From an uncultured Mediterranea sp. (lineage in GTDB: Bacteria > Bacteroidota > Bacteroidia > Bacteroidales > Bacteroidaceae), in NCBI RefSeq assembly GCF_902493215.1, contig NZ_CABUOL010000006.1, positions 1 through 64,000 on the forward strand: DNA of 64,000 nt, read 5' to 3'. Both the position numbers and the translations under genes were made by a program. The notes under the pieces are model-generated. The model did not search any database, had not been told where the DNA came from, and was given only the letters and a program-made list of their open reading frames with translations. Positions within the stretch are counted from its first letter, which is position 1. The number at the start of each line of letters is the position of its first letter. This document shows positions 9,003 through 17,672 of the stretch, piece after piece.

Positions 9003-9898
9003 TCTGAAAATTTCCACTCTTTCCAGTCACATGCCGCTTCCACCCGTTTCTCCACATCGTCGGGCAGGGCGGGGAAGAAATCGATGCCTGTGATACGCTC
9101 CACCTGGTCGACGGAGTTGATGTAGCTGTCCAATGGGTGGTTACCCGAGGTGTTCTTGTAGATGAAGCCGATGGCACGCGGAGGGCGGCTGTCGGCGCAC
9201 AGAATGACCTTGAAGAAGGCTTCGGGCACAGTCACTTTGTGCTCTTTTCCGATGGTGCGATGTTTCTGATTGTAGAGGATGGGGCCGCAGACAATGTAGA
9301 TGCGGCCTTCCTGTTCGGCCCACACGCGGCAGCGGTCTTCCAGTTCTTTCCAGTCGCCACGGTTCAGATTGTGGTGTTGGGGGCAGATGTTGGTCATGTA
9401 GAAACTTTCCTGCATGGCGCGCCAATGCCAGCGGTTGTCGGCAGCAGGGCACATGTGGCCGCGGTCCCAACCCGAACCTTTGTAGTCGTCGGTCGTGACG
9501 GCCTCGCTCTCGGGCAGGTCGGGGTCGGGCAGGAACTTGTCTGTGCGGCTTTCGCGCTCCACCAGCTTGTCGCGGTTCAGCTCCCACGCCACCCAGTTGG
9601 GCAGATTCAATGTACGGTTATAGGATACGGTATATCCCTTCCGCTTCAGGATGGTTTCGTCCGCGCTCTTCATCGGGGCGGGGATTTCAAGGCCTTGGGC
9701 GGCAGAGACGTTTGTCTGTGTTTCAGATTTGTCTGTCTGTACGGCAGACTTTATACCTTGCGGCAGACGGTCGAGGCTGATGAGCCCCGATTGCCAGGCA
9801 TTGCTCAGCGGGCCGTAACCGATGAAGGCGGCACACACCAGCAGGATGAGGTACAGAAGACCTTTGGAGTCTTTCTTCTTCGTTTTTCTTTTGGGCAT
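8999..9898 (-). CDS. DNA/RNA non-specific endonuclease (NUC1 family)
   Basis: 299 residues. A basic N-terminus and one membrane helix or uncleaved signal (about 13-32) are followed by a linker and the beta-beta-alpha-metal nuclease domain. The signature is WDRGHMCPAADNRW, with the catalytic His of DRGH, followed by the metal-binding region NICPQHHNLNRGDW. The family cuts both DNA and RNA and is usually extracytoplasmic, consistent with the N-terminal anchor. It may serve in nucleotide scavenging. The gene is monocistronic, and its stop overlaps the stop of the AraC gene by four bases. Confidence 0.92.
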   Translation of the reverse strand: MPKRKTKKKDSKGLLYLILLVCAAFIGYGPLSNAWQSGLISLDRLPQGIKSAVQTDKSETQTNVSAAQGLEIPAPMKSADETILKRKGYTVSYNRTLNLPNWVAWELNRDKLVERESRTDKFLPDPDLPESEAVTTDDYKGSGWDRGHMCPAADNRWHWRAMQESFYMTNICPQHHNLNRGDWKELEDRCRVWAEQEGRIYIVCGPILYNQKHRTIGKEHKVTVPEAFFKVILCADSRPPRAIGFIYKNTSGNHPLDSYINSVDQVERITGIDFFPALPDDVEKRVEAACDWKEWKFSD

Positions 9899-10015
9899 GA
9901 CGATGAGTTTGTTCAGGCTCCAAAGGTAGTGAAAGTCGAAAGCAGAAAAAACAAGCTTGCTTGATTTTTTTGCTGAGGCGCATCCTGCCTTATCAAAAGG
10001 TAGTGAAAAATTGCG

Positions 10016-10900
10016 TCACTTCATCGGCTCTACCGTGTATCCTTGCACTTCGAGCAGCTTCAGCAGGCCGCGGGAGCCGGGCAGATGGCCGGCGCCTACC
10101 ACGAACAGGGTGGGGGCCTGCTTCATGATGTCGGGCAGCTGGCGGGCCCAGTCGGTATTGCGGCCGTATATCAGGGCGTCTTCCTCCTGAGGCGTGCTGT
10201 CGCAGGAGTCGTTCTGCTTCTCTTCCATGATTTCAAGCAAGGTGTCGAGGTCCTGGTTCATGTAGGCCTCTGTCATGCGTTGGGCCTGCAGGATGGCATA
10301 GTCGATGGTGGTAGCCGCACAATAGAGCAGGTGGGCCTGGCGTTGCAGACTCTGCGAGCGGTAGAGGACGTCTATCTGCTGCTCCATGCTTTCCAGCTCT
10401 CCTACCTTCTTTCCAGCCTGCTTGGCCTGTGCCTGAAACCAAGTGTCGAGTTGCTCCTGCGGGTTGAAGCCTTTGACGGACTTGGCGGCCAGCGCTACAG
10501 ACAGCTGGGTGGTGAGGGCGGCGGGTTTCAGCCGGTCGAACAGGGCGAGGTCCATACCGATGTATGTCTTCACGACCGAAGCGATGCTGTCGTATTCGGC
10601 CGGAGCGAAGAGGCTTTTCAGCGTGGTGTCGGCGGGAAGCATCATGGCCTGCTGCATCTTCATCAGCATGTCGGGTTTCATGGCATTCTCCATGACGAGC
10701 TCGCCATAGACCTGTTGCGTTTCGTCCATTGCCTGCTTCAGGCTTGCGATGCTGTCCTTGATGCTGAGGGGAGCCAGGTGGTGGGTACCCATGACGTACG
10801 AGGGACGGTCGAGGCTGTTGCCCGATACTTTCCATAACAGTTGCGCCTGGGCGCCGAGGGCGATGCAGAGGAGCATCACGAGTGAGAGTGTCTTTTTCAT
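10016..10900 (-). CDS. TraB/GumN family protein
   Basis: 294 residues with a signal peptide (1-20, GAQAQ). The TraB/GumN domain covers most of the mature protein. The N-terminal motif SYVMGTHHLAP and the C-terminal motif FVVGAGHLPGSRGLL are the two conserved GxxH-type signatures of the family. Family members are proposed to be metal-dependent peptidases, but the function in Bacteroidetes is untested. It is separated by 117 bp from the nuclease gene on the same strand. Confidence 0.85.
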   Translation of the reverse strand: MKKTLSLVMLLCIALGAQAQLLWKVSGNSLDRPSYVMGTHHLAPLSIKDSIASLKQAMDETQQVYGELVMENAMKPDMLMKMQQAMMLPADTTLKSLFAPAEYDSIASVVKTYIGMDLALFDRLKPAALTTQLSVALAAKSVKGFNPQEQLDTWFQAQAKQAGKKVGELESMEQQIDVLYRSQSLQRQAHLLYCAATTIDYAILQAQRMTEAYMNQDLDTLLEIMEEKQNDSCDSTPQEEDALIYGRNTDWARQLPDIMKQAPTLFVVGAGHLPGSRGLLKLLEVQGYTVEPMK

Positions 10901-10981
10901 TGCAGTGTTCTTTGGGGATAAATGATTCTTTTTATAAATTGGTCGCAGAAGAGGGAAGTTTCTTGCAACTTCTCCGGCTTT

Positions 10982-11257
10982 TTATTTCAGCGCTTCGTTC
11001 GGGTTGAAGGTTTCCGTCTGTTGGAGAATATAGTTCTGGCGGGCGTCGCTCCACACGTAGGTCTTCTTGTCTGTCACTTGTCCCTGCGCGTTGTAGGTGA
11101 AGTCCATCTTGAAGAGGCGTTTCAGGTACTTGCCGTCTTCCACGCTGAACACCTCCTTGTTCGTCAGCCGGTTGTTTTCCATCTTTACGTTATATACTAA
11201 GTTGGTAGATACGCCTGCGGCCGAAATCAGTGAGGCCATGATGAGATTGGTAATCAT
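10982..11257 (-). CDS. DUF3836 family small secreted protein
   Basis: 91 residues with a short hydrophobic N-terminus and the DUF3836 pattern (KRLFKMDFTYNAQGQVTDKKTYVWS), a family found in Bacteroides. A longer paralogue lies at 55126-55575. The function is unknown. The promoter region is unusual: a -7 element (TACCTTTG, 11310-11317) with phased GTTAA repeats and a 15-bp palindrome just upstream, pointing to tight transcriptional control. Confidence 0.7.
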   Translation of the reverse strand: MITNLIMASLISAAGVSTNLVYNVKMENNRLTNKEVFSVEDGKYLKRLFKMDFTYNAQGQVTDKKTYVWSDARQNYILQQTETFNPNEALK

Positions 11258-11309
11258 ATTCGTTTCAGTTTTATGAGTTAGACATTTCTTTTTCTTTGTT
11301 TCGATGTCG

Positions 11310-11366
11310 CAAAGGTAGGGCGGTGCGGCGGGGATTCGGGTTAACGTTACGTTAAGCTTAGGTTAA
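11310..11366 (-). promoter_or_regulatory. Promoter and candidate operator of the DUF3836 gene
   Basis: The minus-strand -7 element TACCTTTG lies at 11310-11317. Upstream, TTAACGTTACGTTAA (11341-11355) is a 7-1-7 inverted repeat, and GTTAA recurs at 11340, 11351 and 11362 with an exact 11-bp spacing (one helical turn). This layout suits a response regulator or other dimeric activator bound around the -33 region. Confidence 0.5.
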
Positions 11367-11467
11367 TACGGGGGCAGTTGTGGAAAACTTATTCCCCAGT
11401 TGGAGAAAAAAGAAAGGACTTGCAGGCGTTTTCGGTTGTTGTCTGTGAAAGGCGGCTTTGTTTTCTG

Positions 11468-11539
11468 CCAGAACATTGCTTTCTTTGCCCTAAAACATTG
11501 CTTTCTTTGATGGAAAACATTGCTTCTTTTTCGGGAAGT
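11468..11539. repeat. 22-bp-period intergenic repeat array, site 1 (3 units)
   Basis: In the 390-bp gap between DUF3836 and the sigma-factor operon, the core AACATTGCTTTC appears three times. The C of AACATT falls at 11474, 11496 and 11518, an exact 22-bp period. Read on the minus strand, each unit starts GCAATGTT, like the units at 27.3 and 60.1 kb. Apart from this array and the DUF3836 promoter, I see nothing else in the gap. Confidence 0.7.
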
Positions 11540-11647
11540 CATTTAATTTGCCTTGCGGCTTCATGGAAGGGGAAATGATAAAAAATCGCCGGCCGCGTAT
11601 AGTTTTCGGGCCGCATTGTGGTCTAACAAGTAAAAACAGCAACGGAA

Positions 11648-12130
11648 ATGAATGCGAAAGAACAACAATTCATAACTGTCATCCGAGAGCATGAGCGGAC
11701 CATCTACACCGTCTGCTACATGTTTTCGAGTGATACGGACGAGGTGAACGACCTCTATCAGGACATTCTCGTCCGCTTGTGGCAGGGCTTCGATGCCTTT
11801 GAGGGGAAGAGCGACATCAAGACGTGGATTTACCGCGTCAGCCTGAACTATTGCATCAACTTCAGCAACCGCCAGAAGAAGCGGCGCGAACGGCTGGACT
11901 TGGGCGCAGGTTTCCCTTCAGACGGAAGAAGTCTGGAAAAGAACTTGCAGATAAAGCAGCTTTATAAGCGGATCAATGCATTGGGACTGGTGGACAGAAG
12001 CGTGGTCCTGTTGTGGCTCGAAGGCCTGAGCTACGACGAGATTGGCGCTATCCTGGGTATTTCTGTCAAGAATGTCTCGTTCAAGCTGGTCCGCATCAAG
12101 GAACAACTCAAAAAAATGTCTAACATCTAA
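11648..12130 (+). CDS. ECF-type RNA polymerase sigma factor
   Basis: 160 residues, normal for an ECF sigma factor. Region 2 is about residues 10-75 (DLYQDILVRLWQGFDAFEGKSDIKTWIYRVSLNYC), and region 4 is at the C-terminus (LLWLEGLSYDEIGAILGISVKNVSFKLVRIKEQL). The downstream gene starts four bases after the stop and encodes a four-helix membrane protein, so it is the likely membrane partner or anti-sigma. No SusC/SusD pair is nearby, unlike most nutrient-linked ECF systems in this phylum. Confidence 0.88.
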   Translation: MNAKEQQFITVIREHERTIYTVCYMFSSDTDEVNDLYQDILVRLWQGFDAFEGKSDIKTWIYRVSLNYCINFSNRQKKRRERLDLGAGFPSDGRSLEKNLQIKQLYKRINALGLVDRSVVLLWLEGLSYDEIGAILGISVKNVSFKLVRIKEQLKKMSNI

Positions 12131-12134
12131 AAGT

Positions 12135-12725
12135 ATGAATCGTATGGAAATCAATATCGAAAAAGAAATTCAGACGCTGAAATCGGAGTATAATGTGTTT
12201 AAGGAAGGGCTGGAAAAGCAGGAAATGCTGAACGAAAAGTTCTTCAAATCCCTCAGAAGACGCCCTGCGATGGCCGTCAGCAAGGAAATCAGAGACCGGA
12301 TGTTGGGTGATGTCCTGACGATACCCACGATTATCGTGATTTGTATCAACATAGACTGGCCTCTGCTGTTCGGCATATTGGTGTCGTTGTGGGCTTTGGT
12401 CGATTTGGGTGTCAGCCTGTGGGTCAGCCGCAAGCTGGGCATGAACCATCTGCTGGACGACGATGTGCGGACGGTGACAGGCAAGATTGCCGGTTATCGC
12501 AAATTCTATGCAGGGTCGCTCATTGCCGCCATCATTCCCCTGACGGCTATGGTCACCTATATCTTTATGCGCCTGTATGCCTTGGCGGACGATGCTGCTA
12601 CCGTACAGCTCATTACCGTGTCGGGCGTTGTTTCCATCCTTGTTGCCATTGCGATAACCCTATTGCAATATAAGAAACATGTGAGAAGATGCAGGGAACT
12701 GCTGGAGCAGTTCGAGGAACAGTAG
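12135..12725 (+). CDS. Four-helix membrane protein encoded with the ECF sigma factor
   Basis: 196 residues from the ATG at 12135. A cytoplasmic, coiled-coil-like N-terminus (about 5-55, charged) is followed by four membrane helices near 57-75, 78-97, 118-142 and 153-175, and a short basic and acidic tail. I recognise no zinc-binding anti-sigma motif. Its position directly behind the sigma gene suggests it binds or regulates the sigma factor; this is inference from context. A longer reading frame starting at 12042 overlaps the sigma gene and is not credible. Confidence 0.7.
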   Translation: MNRMEINIEKEIQTLKSEYNVFKEGLEKQEMLNEKFFKSLRRRPAMAVSKEIRDRMLGDVLTIPTIIVICINIDWPLLFGILVSLWALVDLGVSLWVSRKLGMNHLLDDDVRTVTGKIAGYRKFYAGSLIAAIIPLTAMVTYIFMRLYALADDAATVQLITVSGVVSILVAIAITLLQYKKHVRRCRELLEQFEEQ

Positions 12726-12744
12726 TCGGTTTCTACATTCTCTC

Positions 12745-14295
12745 TTAATCTTCTACTATCCAACCTTCTATACCCCTTGTCTCTTTGCTGAAGTTCACGC
12801 CGACCTTAAACAGTTTTCGTGAATCGGAGGCAAAGGGCAGGGTATATTGTTTGTCATGAATCTGTTGCAGGGCCTCTTTGGCCGTGCCGTCCAGCTTGAA
12901 CTCCATGACGTAGATGTAGCGGTCGGTCTTCACCACCATGTCGATGCGGCCGATGGAGGTATGGTATTCGGCCTGCGTATAGAAGCCCAGCAGCTTGAAG
13001 ACAATGAAGAGCACGTTCTGGTAGTGCAGTTCCAGGTCGCGGGCCAGTTCGTAGGGACTGTCGGCAAAGAAACTTTGCAGACGCCGGAGGAAAGCGTCCG
13101 CGTTGCCCTGACGCACGTCCTTGACGAAGCTCATGATTTCGAACGACGGATTGCCCGTCTCCAGATGGGCGTAGCGGGGCAGGAGAAACTTGGTGAAGCC
13201 TTCTTCCACTTCCTTGTTGGGAAAGCCTAAGTAGTAGACTTGGAACTCGCGGTCGTAACCTTTGATGGTCAGATAGCCGCTCTGGTACAGGATGGGTATC
13301 GGGTTGGTATGCATCGTATCGATGCCCCCCAGTGAGTCGGCGGAGGCCATTTCCTCGGTCAGGCGGTGCAGGTCGTAGCGGCTGTGCTTGAGCAGTTCGA
13401 CTAGAAAAGTGGGCGTATCGGTTTCGAACCAGTAGCTTCCGAACTTCATTTCAGCAAACGTATTGAGCAGGCTGAAGGGGTTGTAGATATCTTCGCAATC
13501 CTCCGCGAAGTGGTAGCCGTCGTACATTTTTTTCAGTTCTGCCTTGGTTTCCTCTTCGGTCAGCTTGTTTTGCTGTCCCAGTTCGATGATGTCTTCCTTG
13601 AAGTTGCTGTACAGCTCTTTTTCCGTGATGCCGCACAGGTTGGCAAAGCGGTTGGACATGGAGATGTCCATCAGGTTGTTCAGGTCACTGAACACGCTTA
13701 CCTTGCTGAACTTAGTTACGCCGGTCAGCAGGGCAAACTTGATGTAGCGGTCGCAGCTCTTCATCACGCCGTAGAAAGCCTTCAGCGTATTGCGGTAGTC
13801 GGCCAGCAGTTCGTCGTTGCCGATGGCCTGGAGCATGGGCTTGTCGTATTCGTCGATGAGGACAACCACGTTACGGCCCCATTTCTCGGCCGCACGCTGG
13901 ATCACTCCCTGAAAGCGTAGGGACAAGCTGGTTTCGCTGGGGCGGGTTTCGTACATGGCCTCCCAGCCGCACAAGGCGTCATTGAGGATACCATACAAGC
14001 TATCAGATGTATCATATTTCTGTGCATTCAGGTCCAGGTGCAGGATGGGATATTCCGTCCATTCCTTCTCCAGTACGTCTAGGGCAAGCCCTTCGAAAAG
14101 TTCCTTCTTCCCTTGGAAGTAGGCTTCCAGCGTAGAGATGAGCAGGCTCTTGCCGAACCGGCGTGGGCGGCTCAGGAAATAATATTGTCCTGATTTTACC
14201 AGTTTGTAAATCAGTTCTGTCTTGTCAATGTAACAGTAGTTTCCACTACGTATCTTTTCAAAGTTTTGTATGCCTACCGGATAGTTTCTTTTCAT
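12745..14295 (-). CDS. AAA-ATPase-like protein with C-terminal PD-(D/E)XK nuclease-like domain
   Basis: 516 residues from the ATG at 14295 (MKRNYPVGIQNFEKIR, the canonical start of this family). The N-terminal AAA-ATPase-like domain has the modified P-loop SRPRRFGKSLLI and a Walker B-like VVLIDEYDKP. The C-terminus holds a PD-(D/E)XK-like core (GRIDMVVKT, then YVMEFKLDG). Bacteroidetes often carry many copies, proposed to be mobile or defence-related, but the role is unsettled. It stands alone, convergent with the sigma operon. An upstream extension of 39 residues to 14412 is not conserved-looking and is left out. Confidence 0.85.
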   Translation of the reverse strand: MKRNYPVGIQNFEKIRSGNYCYIDKTELIYKLVKSGQYYFLSRPRRFGKSLLISTLEAYFQGKKELFEGLALDVLEKEWTEYPILHLDLNAQKYDTSDSLYGILNDALCGWEAMYETRPSETSLSLRFQGVIQRAAEKWGRNVVVLIDEYDKPMLQAIGNDELLADYRNTLKAFYGVMKSCDRYIKFALLTGVTKFSKVSVFSDLNNLMDISMSNRFANLCGITEKELYSNFKEDIIELGQQNKLTEEETKAELKKMYDGYHFAEDCEDIYNPFSLLNTFAEMKFGSYWFETDTPTFLVELLKHSRYDLHRLTEEMASADSLGGIDTMHTNPIPILYQSGYLTIKGYDREFQVYYLGFPNKEVEEGFTKFLLPRYAHLETGNPSFEIMSFVKDVRQGNADAFLRRLQSFFADSPYELARDLELHYQNVLFIVFKLLGFYTQAEYHTSIGRIDMVVKTDRYIYVMEFKLDGTAKEALQQIHDKQYTLPFASDSRKLFKVGVNFSKETRGIEGWIVED

Positions 14296-14443
14296 AACGC
14301 ACCTGAATTTACTTGCCAATGAATCAGAGATGATATCTGTTACAAAGATAGGAATTTTTATTTCACGGACAAGCGATATTCTTTTTCTTCCTCTTTCCTT
14401 GGAGCGATACATATAGGAGGTTGTAGCTCATGGATTTAGTAAG

Positions 14444-14509
14444 ATATAAATAAAAAACGGATGACGTGGCAGGCATTCTGAATTTTATGTCTTGCCGCGT
14501 CATCCGTTT
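14444..14509 (-). terminator. Strong intrinsic terminator of the SulP gene
   Basis: An 18-bp stem pairs 14455-14472 with 14492-14509 (two G-U pairs), with a loop of 19 bases. On the minus strand it is followed by TTTTATTTATATC. It sits 22 bp behind the SulP stop. Confidence 0.8.
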
Positions 14510-14530
14510 GATGGATTGGCTTCCGTCTGT

Positions 14531-16207
14531 TTACAACAGCTTCTTGGCCCGCTCCAGCGCTACGTTGATGTTGGGGCAGATGTTCTCCTCACCCAGCAGT
14601 TCGTAGAAGCCCGATTTCTCCAGTACCTTGTGTACCTTCTCGTTGACACCCGAGAGGACGATGGTAATCTTTTCCTTCTGCGACATGCGGCAGAGGTTTT
14701 CCAGATTGTGGATACCTGTAGAGTCGATGAACGGCACCTTACGCATGCGGATGACACGTACTTTGGGTCGGTCGCCCATCTGCGCCATCATTTCCTCAAA
14801 CTTGGTGGCGATACCGAAGAAGTAGGGACCGTTGATTTCGTATACCTCCACACCCTGCGGGATGATGAGGTGTTCCTCGCTCGTGGCGATATCCGACTCC
14901 TTGCTGGGATCTATCTCGTCTTTGATGACTGAGATTTCCGTTGTCTCCATCACGCGGCGCATGAAGAGCACGCAGGCAATGACCAGACCCATTTCGATAG
15001 CTACGGTCAGGTCGAAGATGACGGTCAGGAAGAAGGTGATGAGCAGCACCGTGACGTCCGACTTCGGATTGCGGAGAAGCGCCTTGAACGTGCGCCAGCC
15101 GCTCATGTTATAGGATACGACAACCAGTACACCTGCCAGACAGCCCATGGGGATATATTGGGCCAGCGGCATGAGCAACAGCAGGATGAGCAGCAGTACG
15201 ATGGCATGTACGATGCCGGCTACGGGCGACTTGCCGCCGTTGTTGATGTTGGCCATGGTGCGGGCGATGGCTCCCGTGGCGGGGATACCTCCGAAGAGCG
15301 GAGTGATGATGTTGGCCGCACCCTGTGCGATAAGTTCCGTGTTCGAGTCATGCTTGTCGCCAATCATACCGTCGGCTACGGTAGCCGAGAGCAGTGACTC
15401 GATGGCACCCAGTACGGCAATGGTCACTGCTACGGGGAAGAGGTTCTTTACTGCCTCCCAATCCAATGCAGGGATAGCGGCGTTGGGCAATTCGGCACGG
15501 ATGCTGAAACGGTCGCCGATGGTGTCGATGCAGGTGATACCGCCGTAAGTCTTCATCAGCCAGACGGCCACGGTCACCACCACGATGGCAATGAGCGAGC
15601 CGGGTATCTTCTTCGAGAACTTGGGCGTCAGGGCGATAATGGCGATGCTCACTACGCTCACCAGCGTGTTCCACCAGTTTACCGTGTCGAAGTGGCGGAA
15701 GTACACCAGCCATTTGCCCACGAAGTCGCCCGGTACCTTTTCACCACCGAACTGAAGGCCGAATACATCGGCCACCTGTGTGGTGAAGATGGTGACGGCG
15801 ATACCGCTCGTAAAGCCCACGATGATGGGATAGGGGATGAACTTGATGACTGCCCCCAGCTTGAACACACCCAGCAGCACCAGGATGACGCCTGCCATCA
15901 GTGTGGCCACGATAAGTCCCGCTTCACCATATTGCTGGATAATGCCGTAGATGATGACGATGAACGCACCTGTAGGTCCGCCAATCTGCACCTTGCTGCC
16001 GCCCAGCAGGGAGATGATGAAACCCGCGATGATGGCGGTCACGATACCTTTCTCGGGCGATACACCCGACGCGATACCAAAAGCAATAGCCAGCGGAAGG
16101 GCCACAATACCCACAATGATACCGGCCATGAGGTCGGCCATAAACATTTCTTTGGAATAATTCTTCAGTGCCGTGTAGAGTTTCGGCTTGAATTCGAACG
16201 CTTTCAT
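14531..16207 (-). CDS. SulP-family inorganic anion transporter
   Basis: 558 residues. The SLC26/SulP membrane domain (about 15-400) shows the usual GIVALPLAIAFGIASGVSPEKG and GGIPATGAIARTMANIN motifs across 12-14 membrane spans. A cytoplasmic STAS domain follows (about 430-550) with the IDSTGIHNLENL signature. Family members carry sulfate, bicarbonate or dicarboxylates; the anion cannot be deduced here. Own promoter (-7 TAATTTTG, 16269-16276 on the minus strand) and own terminator, so monocistronic. Confidence 0.92.
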   Translation of the reverse strand: MKAFEFKPKLYTALKNYSKEMFMADLMAGIIVGIVALPLAIAFGIASGVSPEKGIVTAIIAGFIISLLGGSKVQIGGPTGAFIVIIYGIIQQYGEAGLIVATLMAGVILVLLGVFKLGAVIKFIPYPIIVGFTSGIAVTIFTTQVADVFGLQFGGEKVPGDFVGKWLVYFRHFDTVNWWNTLVSVVSIAIIALTPKFSKKIPGSLIAIVVVTVAVWLMKTYGGITCIDTIGDRFSIRAELPNAAIPALDWEAVKNLFPVAVTIAVLGAIESLLSATVADGMIGDKHDSNTELIAQGAANIITPLFGGIPATGAIARTMANINNGGKSPVAGIVHAIVLLLILLLLMPLAQYIPMGCLAGVLVVVSYNMSGWRTFKALLRNPKSDVTVLLITFFLTVIFDLTVAIEMGLVIACVLFMRRVMETTEISVIKDEIDPSKESDIATSEEHLIIPQGVEVYEINGPYFFGIATKFEEMMAQMGDRPKVRVIRMRKVPFIDSTGIHNLENLCRMSQKEKITIVLSGVNEKVHKVLEKSGFYELLGEENICPNINVALERAKKLL

Positions 16208-16268
16208 TTTCTGATTAGTAGAACTTTATTTTACCTGTTACGTTTGTTGTCCTTTTGAAAAGAAAGTG

Positions 16269-16276
16269 CAAAATTA
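16269..16276 (-). promoter_or_regulatory. -7 promoter element of the SulP gene
   Basis: Minus-strand TAATTTTG matches TAnnTTTG, 62 bp upstream of the SulP start. Confidence 0.4.
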
Positions 16277-16301
16277 GGTAAAATAACCCAAATGGCTGCT
16301 A

Positions 16302-16601
16302 TTATTCCGCTTTTTTTATGAATGTGTCGTTGTTCCGATGACGGTAAGTCACCGTTTGCTGGCGTGTGGAGTCGTTAGGGATGCTGGTTGCGTCACCTTG
16401 TGTGGTGAAGTAGACGTAGCTGCCCGAATAGGTGTCATAAAAGCGGTATACGCGGCATCCGTCGTGTTCGAAGAGGTAGCTGACGGTATAGTCGGGATTG
16501 TTGACGGCTTTGCTGACCGAAACGGAACGCTGTACGAAACAGGCGGAAAAACTGATGCAGGCCAAAGCCAGCAAAAGGAGAGAACTGAGATGTATTTTCA
16601 T
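16302..16601 (-). CDS. Small lipoprotein of unknown function
   Basis: 99 residues. A lipoprotein signal ends in SFSAC (Cys21). The mature part is about 78 residues with repeated Tyr-rich beta-strand segments (YLFEHDGCRVYRFYD, YSGSYVYFTT). It resembles the small Bacteroidales lipoproteins grouped as DUF4884, which I cannot verify here. It lies upstream of SulP on the same strand, 94 bp away. Confidence 0.6.
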   Translation of the reverse strand: MKIHLSSLLLLALACISFSACFVQRSVSVSKAVNNPDYTVSYLFEHDGCRVYRFYDTYSGSYVYFTTQGDATSIPNDSTRQQTVTYRHRNNDTFIKKAE

Positions 16602-16784
16602 GACCGATGGAATATTTATGAAGTTTCTATGAACCCAAAGATAGTGATATTTGTTTCTTTATAGCATGTGACCGTCGACAATTATTGTTAATGTCACAAG
16701 CTGTCCGGCGTTTGATAGATTTAATTTATGAATCGATAGAAAAATCCGATAAGGTTGGATGCAAGGCATTTGAAGCCTTTTGCC

Positions 16785-16792
16785 TACATTTG
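16785..16792 (+). promoter_or_regulatory. -7 promoter element of rubrerythrin
   Basis: TACATTTG matches the TAnnTTTG consensus, 54 bp upstream of the rubrerythrin start. Confidence 0.45.
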
Positions 16793-16846
16793 CAACACAG
16801 AAATCAACAAGAACAAAATATTAACCCTTTTAAAAACTGAATGATT

Positions 16847-17425
16847 ATGACTAAGAGTATCAAAGGAACCCGCACAGAGAAGAATCTGATGACTTCGTTT
16901 GCCGGCGAATCGCAGGCACGTATGCGTTACACTTACTTTGCCAGTGTAGCCAAGAAGGAAGGTTACGAACAGATTGCCGCTATCTTCATGGAGACAGCCG
17001 AGCAGGAGAAGGAGCACGCCAAGCGCATGTTCAAGTGGCTCGAAGGCGGCATGGTAGAGATTACGGCCAGCTATCCCGCAGGAGTTATCGGTACGACGCT
17101 CGAAAATCTTCAGGCAGCCGCTGCAGGCGAGCACGAAGAGTGGTCGCTCGACTATCCCAAGTTTGCCGACATTGCAGATGAGGAAGGTTTCCCCGAAATC
17201 GCCTTGATGTACCGCAACATCGCCGTAGCCGAAAAGGGACACGAAGAGCGCTATCAGGCTTTTGTAAACAACATCCAGAACGCTACTGTATTTGCCAAGG
17301 AAGGCGAAGTGGTTTGGCAGTGCCGCAACTGCGGATTCATCTATGTAGGCAAGGAAGCTCCCGAACTGTGCCCCGCCTGCCTCCATCCGCAGGCTTACTT
17401 CGAAGTGAAGAAAGAGAACTGGTAA
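16847..17425 (+). CDS. rbr: Rubrerythrin
   Basis: 192 residues from the ATG at 16847 (an in-frame ATG at 16841 adds two). Rubrerythrin reduces hydrogen peroxide in anaerobes, using electrons passed through its rubredoxin domain. A four-helix diiron domain has the ligands EKN, ESQARMRY, EQEKEH and the second ExxH near KGHEERY. The C-terminal rubredoxin-like iron site is CRNCGFIY and CPACLHPQ (two CXXC pairs). Likely monocistronic, with its own promoter and a strong terminator. Confidence 0.95.
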   Translation: MTKSIKGTRTEKNLMTSFAGESQARMRYTYFASVAKKEGYEQIAAIFMETAEQEKEHAKRMFKWLEGGMVEITASYPAGVIGTTLENLQAAAAGEHEEWSLDYPKFADIADEEGFPEIALMYRNIAVAEKGHEERYQAFVNNIQNATVFAKEGEVVWQCRNCGFIYVGKEAPELCPACLHPQAYFEVKKENW

Positions 17426-17462
17426 GATTCTGTACAGATAAATAAAGCCAATAAATAGCAAG

Positions 17463-17502
17463 TCCGCCATTGACAAAACCAACGTCAATGGCGGATTTCT
17501 TT
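17463..17502 (+). terminator. Intrinsic terminator after rubrerythrin
   Basis: A perfect 12-bp stem (17463-17474 with 17484-17495), a 9-base loop and a following TTTCTTTT. The half-stem CCGCCATTGAC resembles the stem of the terminator at 19.7 kb. Confidence 0.9.
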
Positions 17503-17637
17503 TGGGAGGAATCTCAATGTGTTGAGGGTTGAATTAGGATGTTATGGGGAAATATGTATATTTGCATACGAATTAAGAGTAAGATGCGGCTCCTCCGATA
17601 ACATATTCATAAGATAATGACTTCGGACGGGACTGTT

Positions 17638-17645
17638 TATATTTG
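17638..17645 (+). promoter_or_regulatory. -7 promoter element of the GH97 gene
   Basis: TATATTTG, 27 bp upstream of the start codon. A second identical element lies at 17557-17564, so two start sites are possible. Confidence 0.45.
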
Positions 17646-17672
17646 AACCAATAACATAGAATATCAGATATC

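Noticed and set aside
12042..12134. Upstream extension of the sigma-partner gene
   Set aside because: It overlaps sigma region 4 out of frame; the ATG at 12135 directly after the sigma stop fits better.
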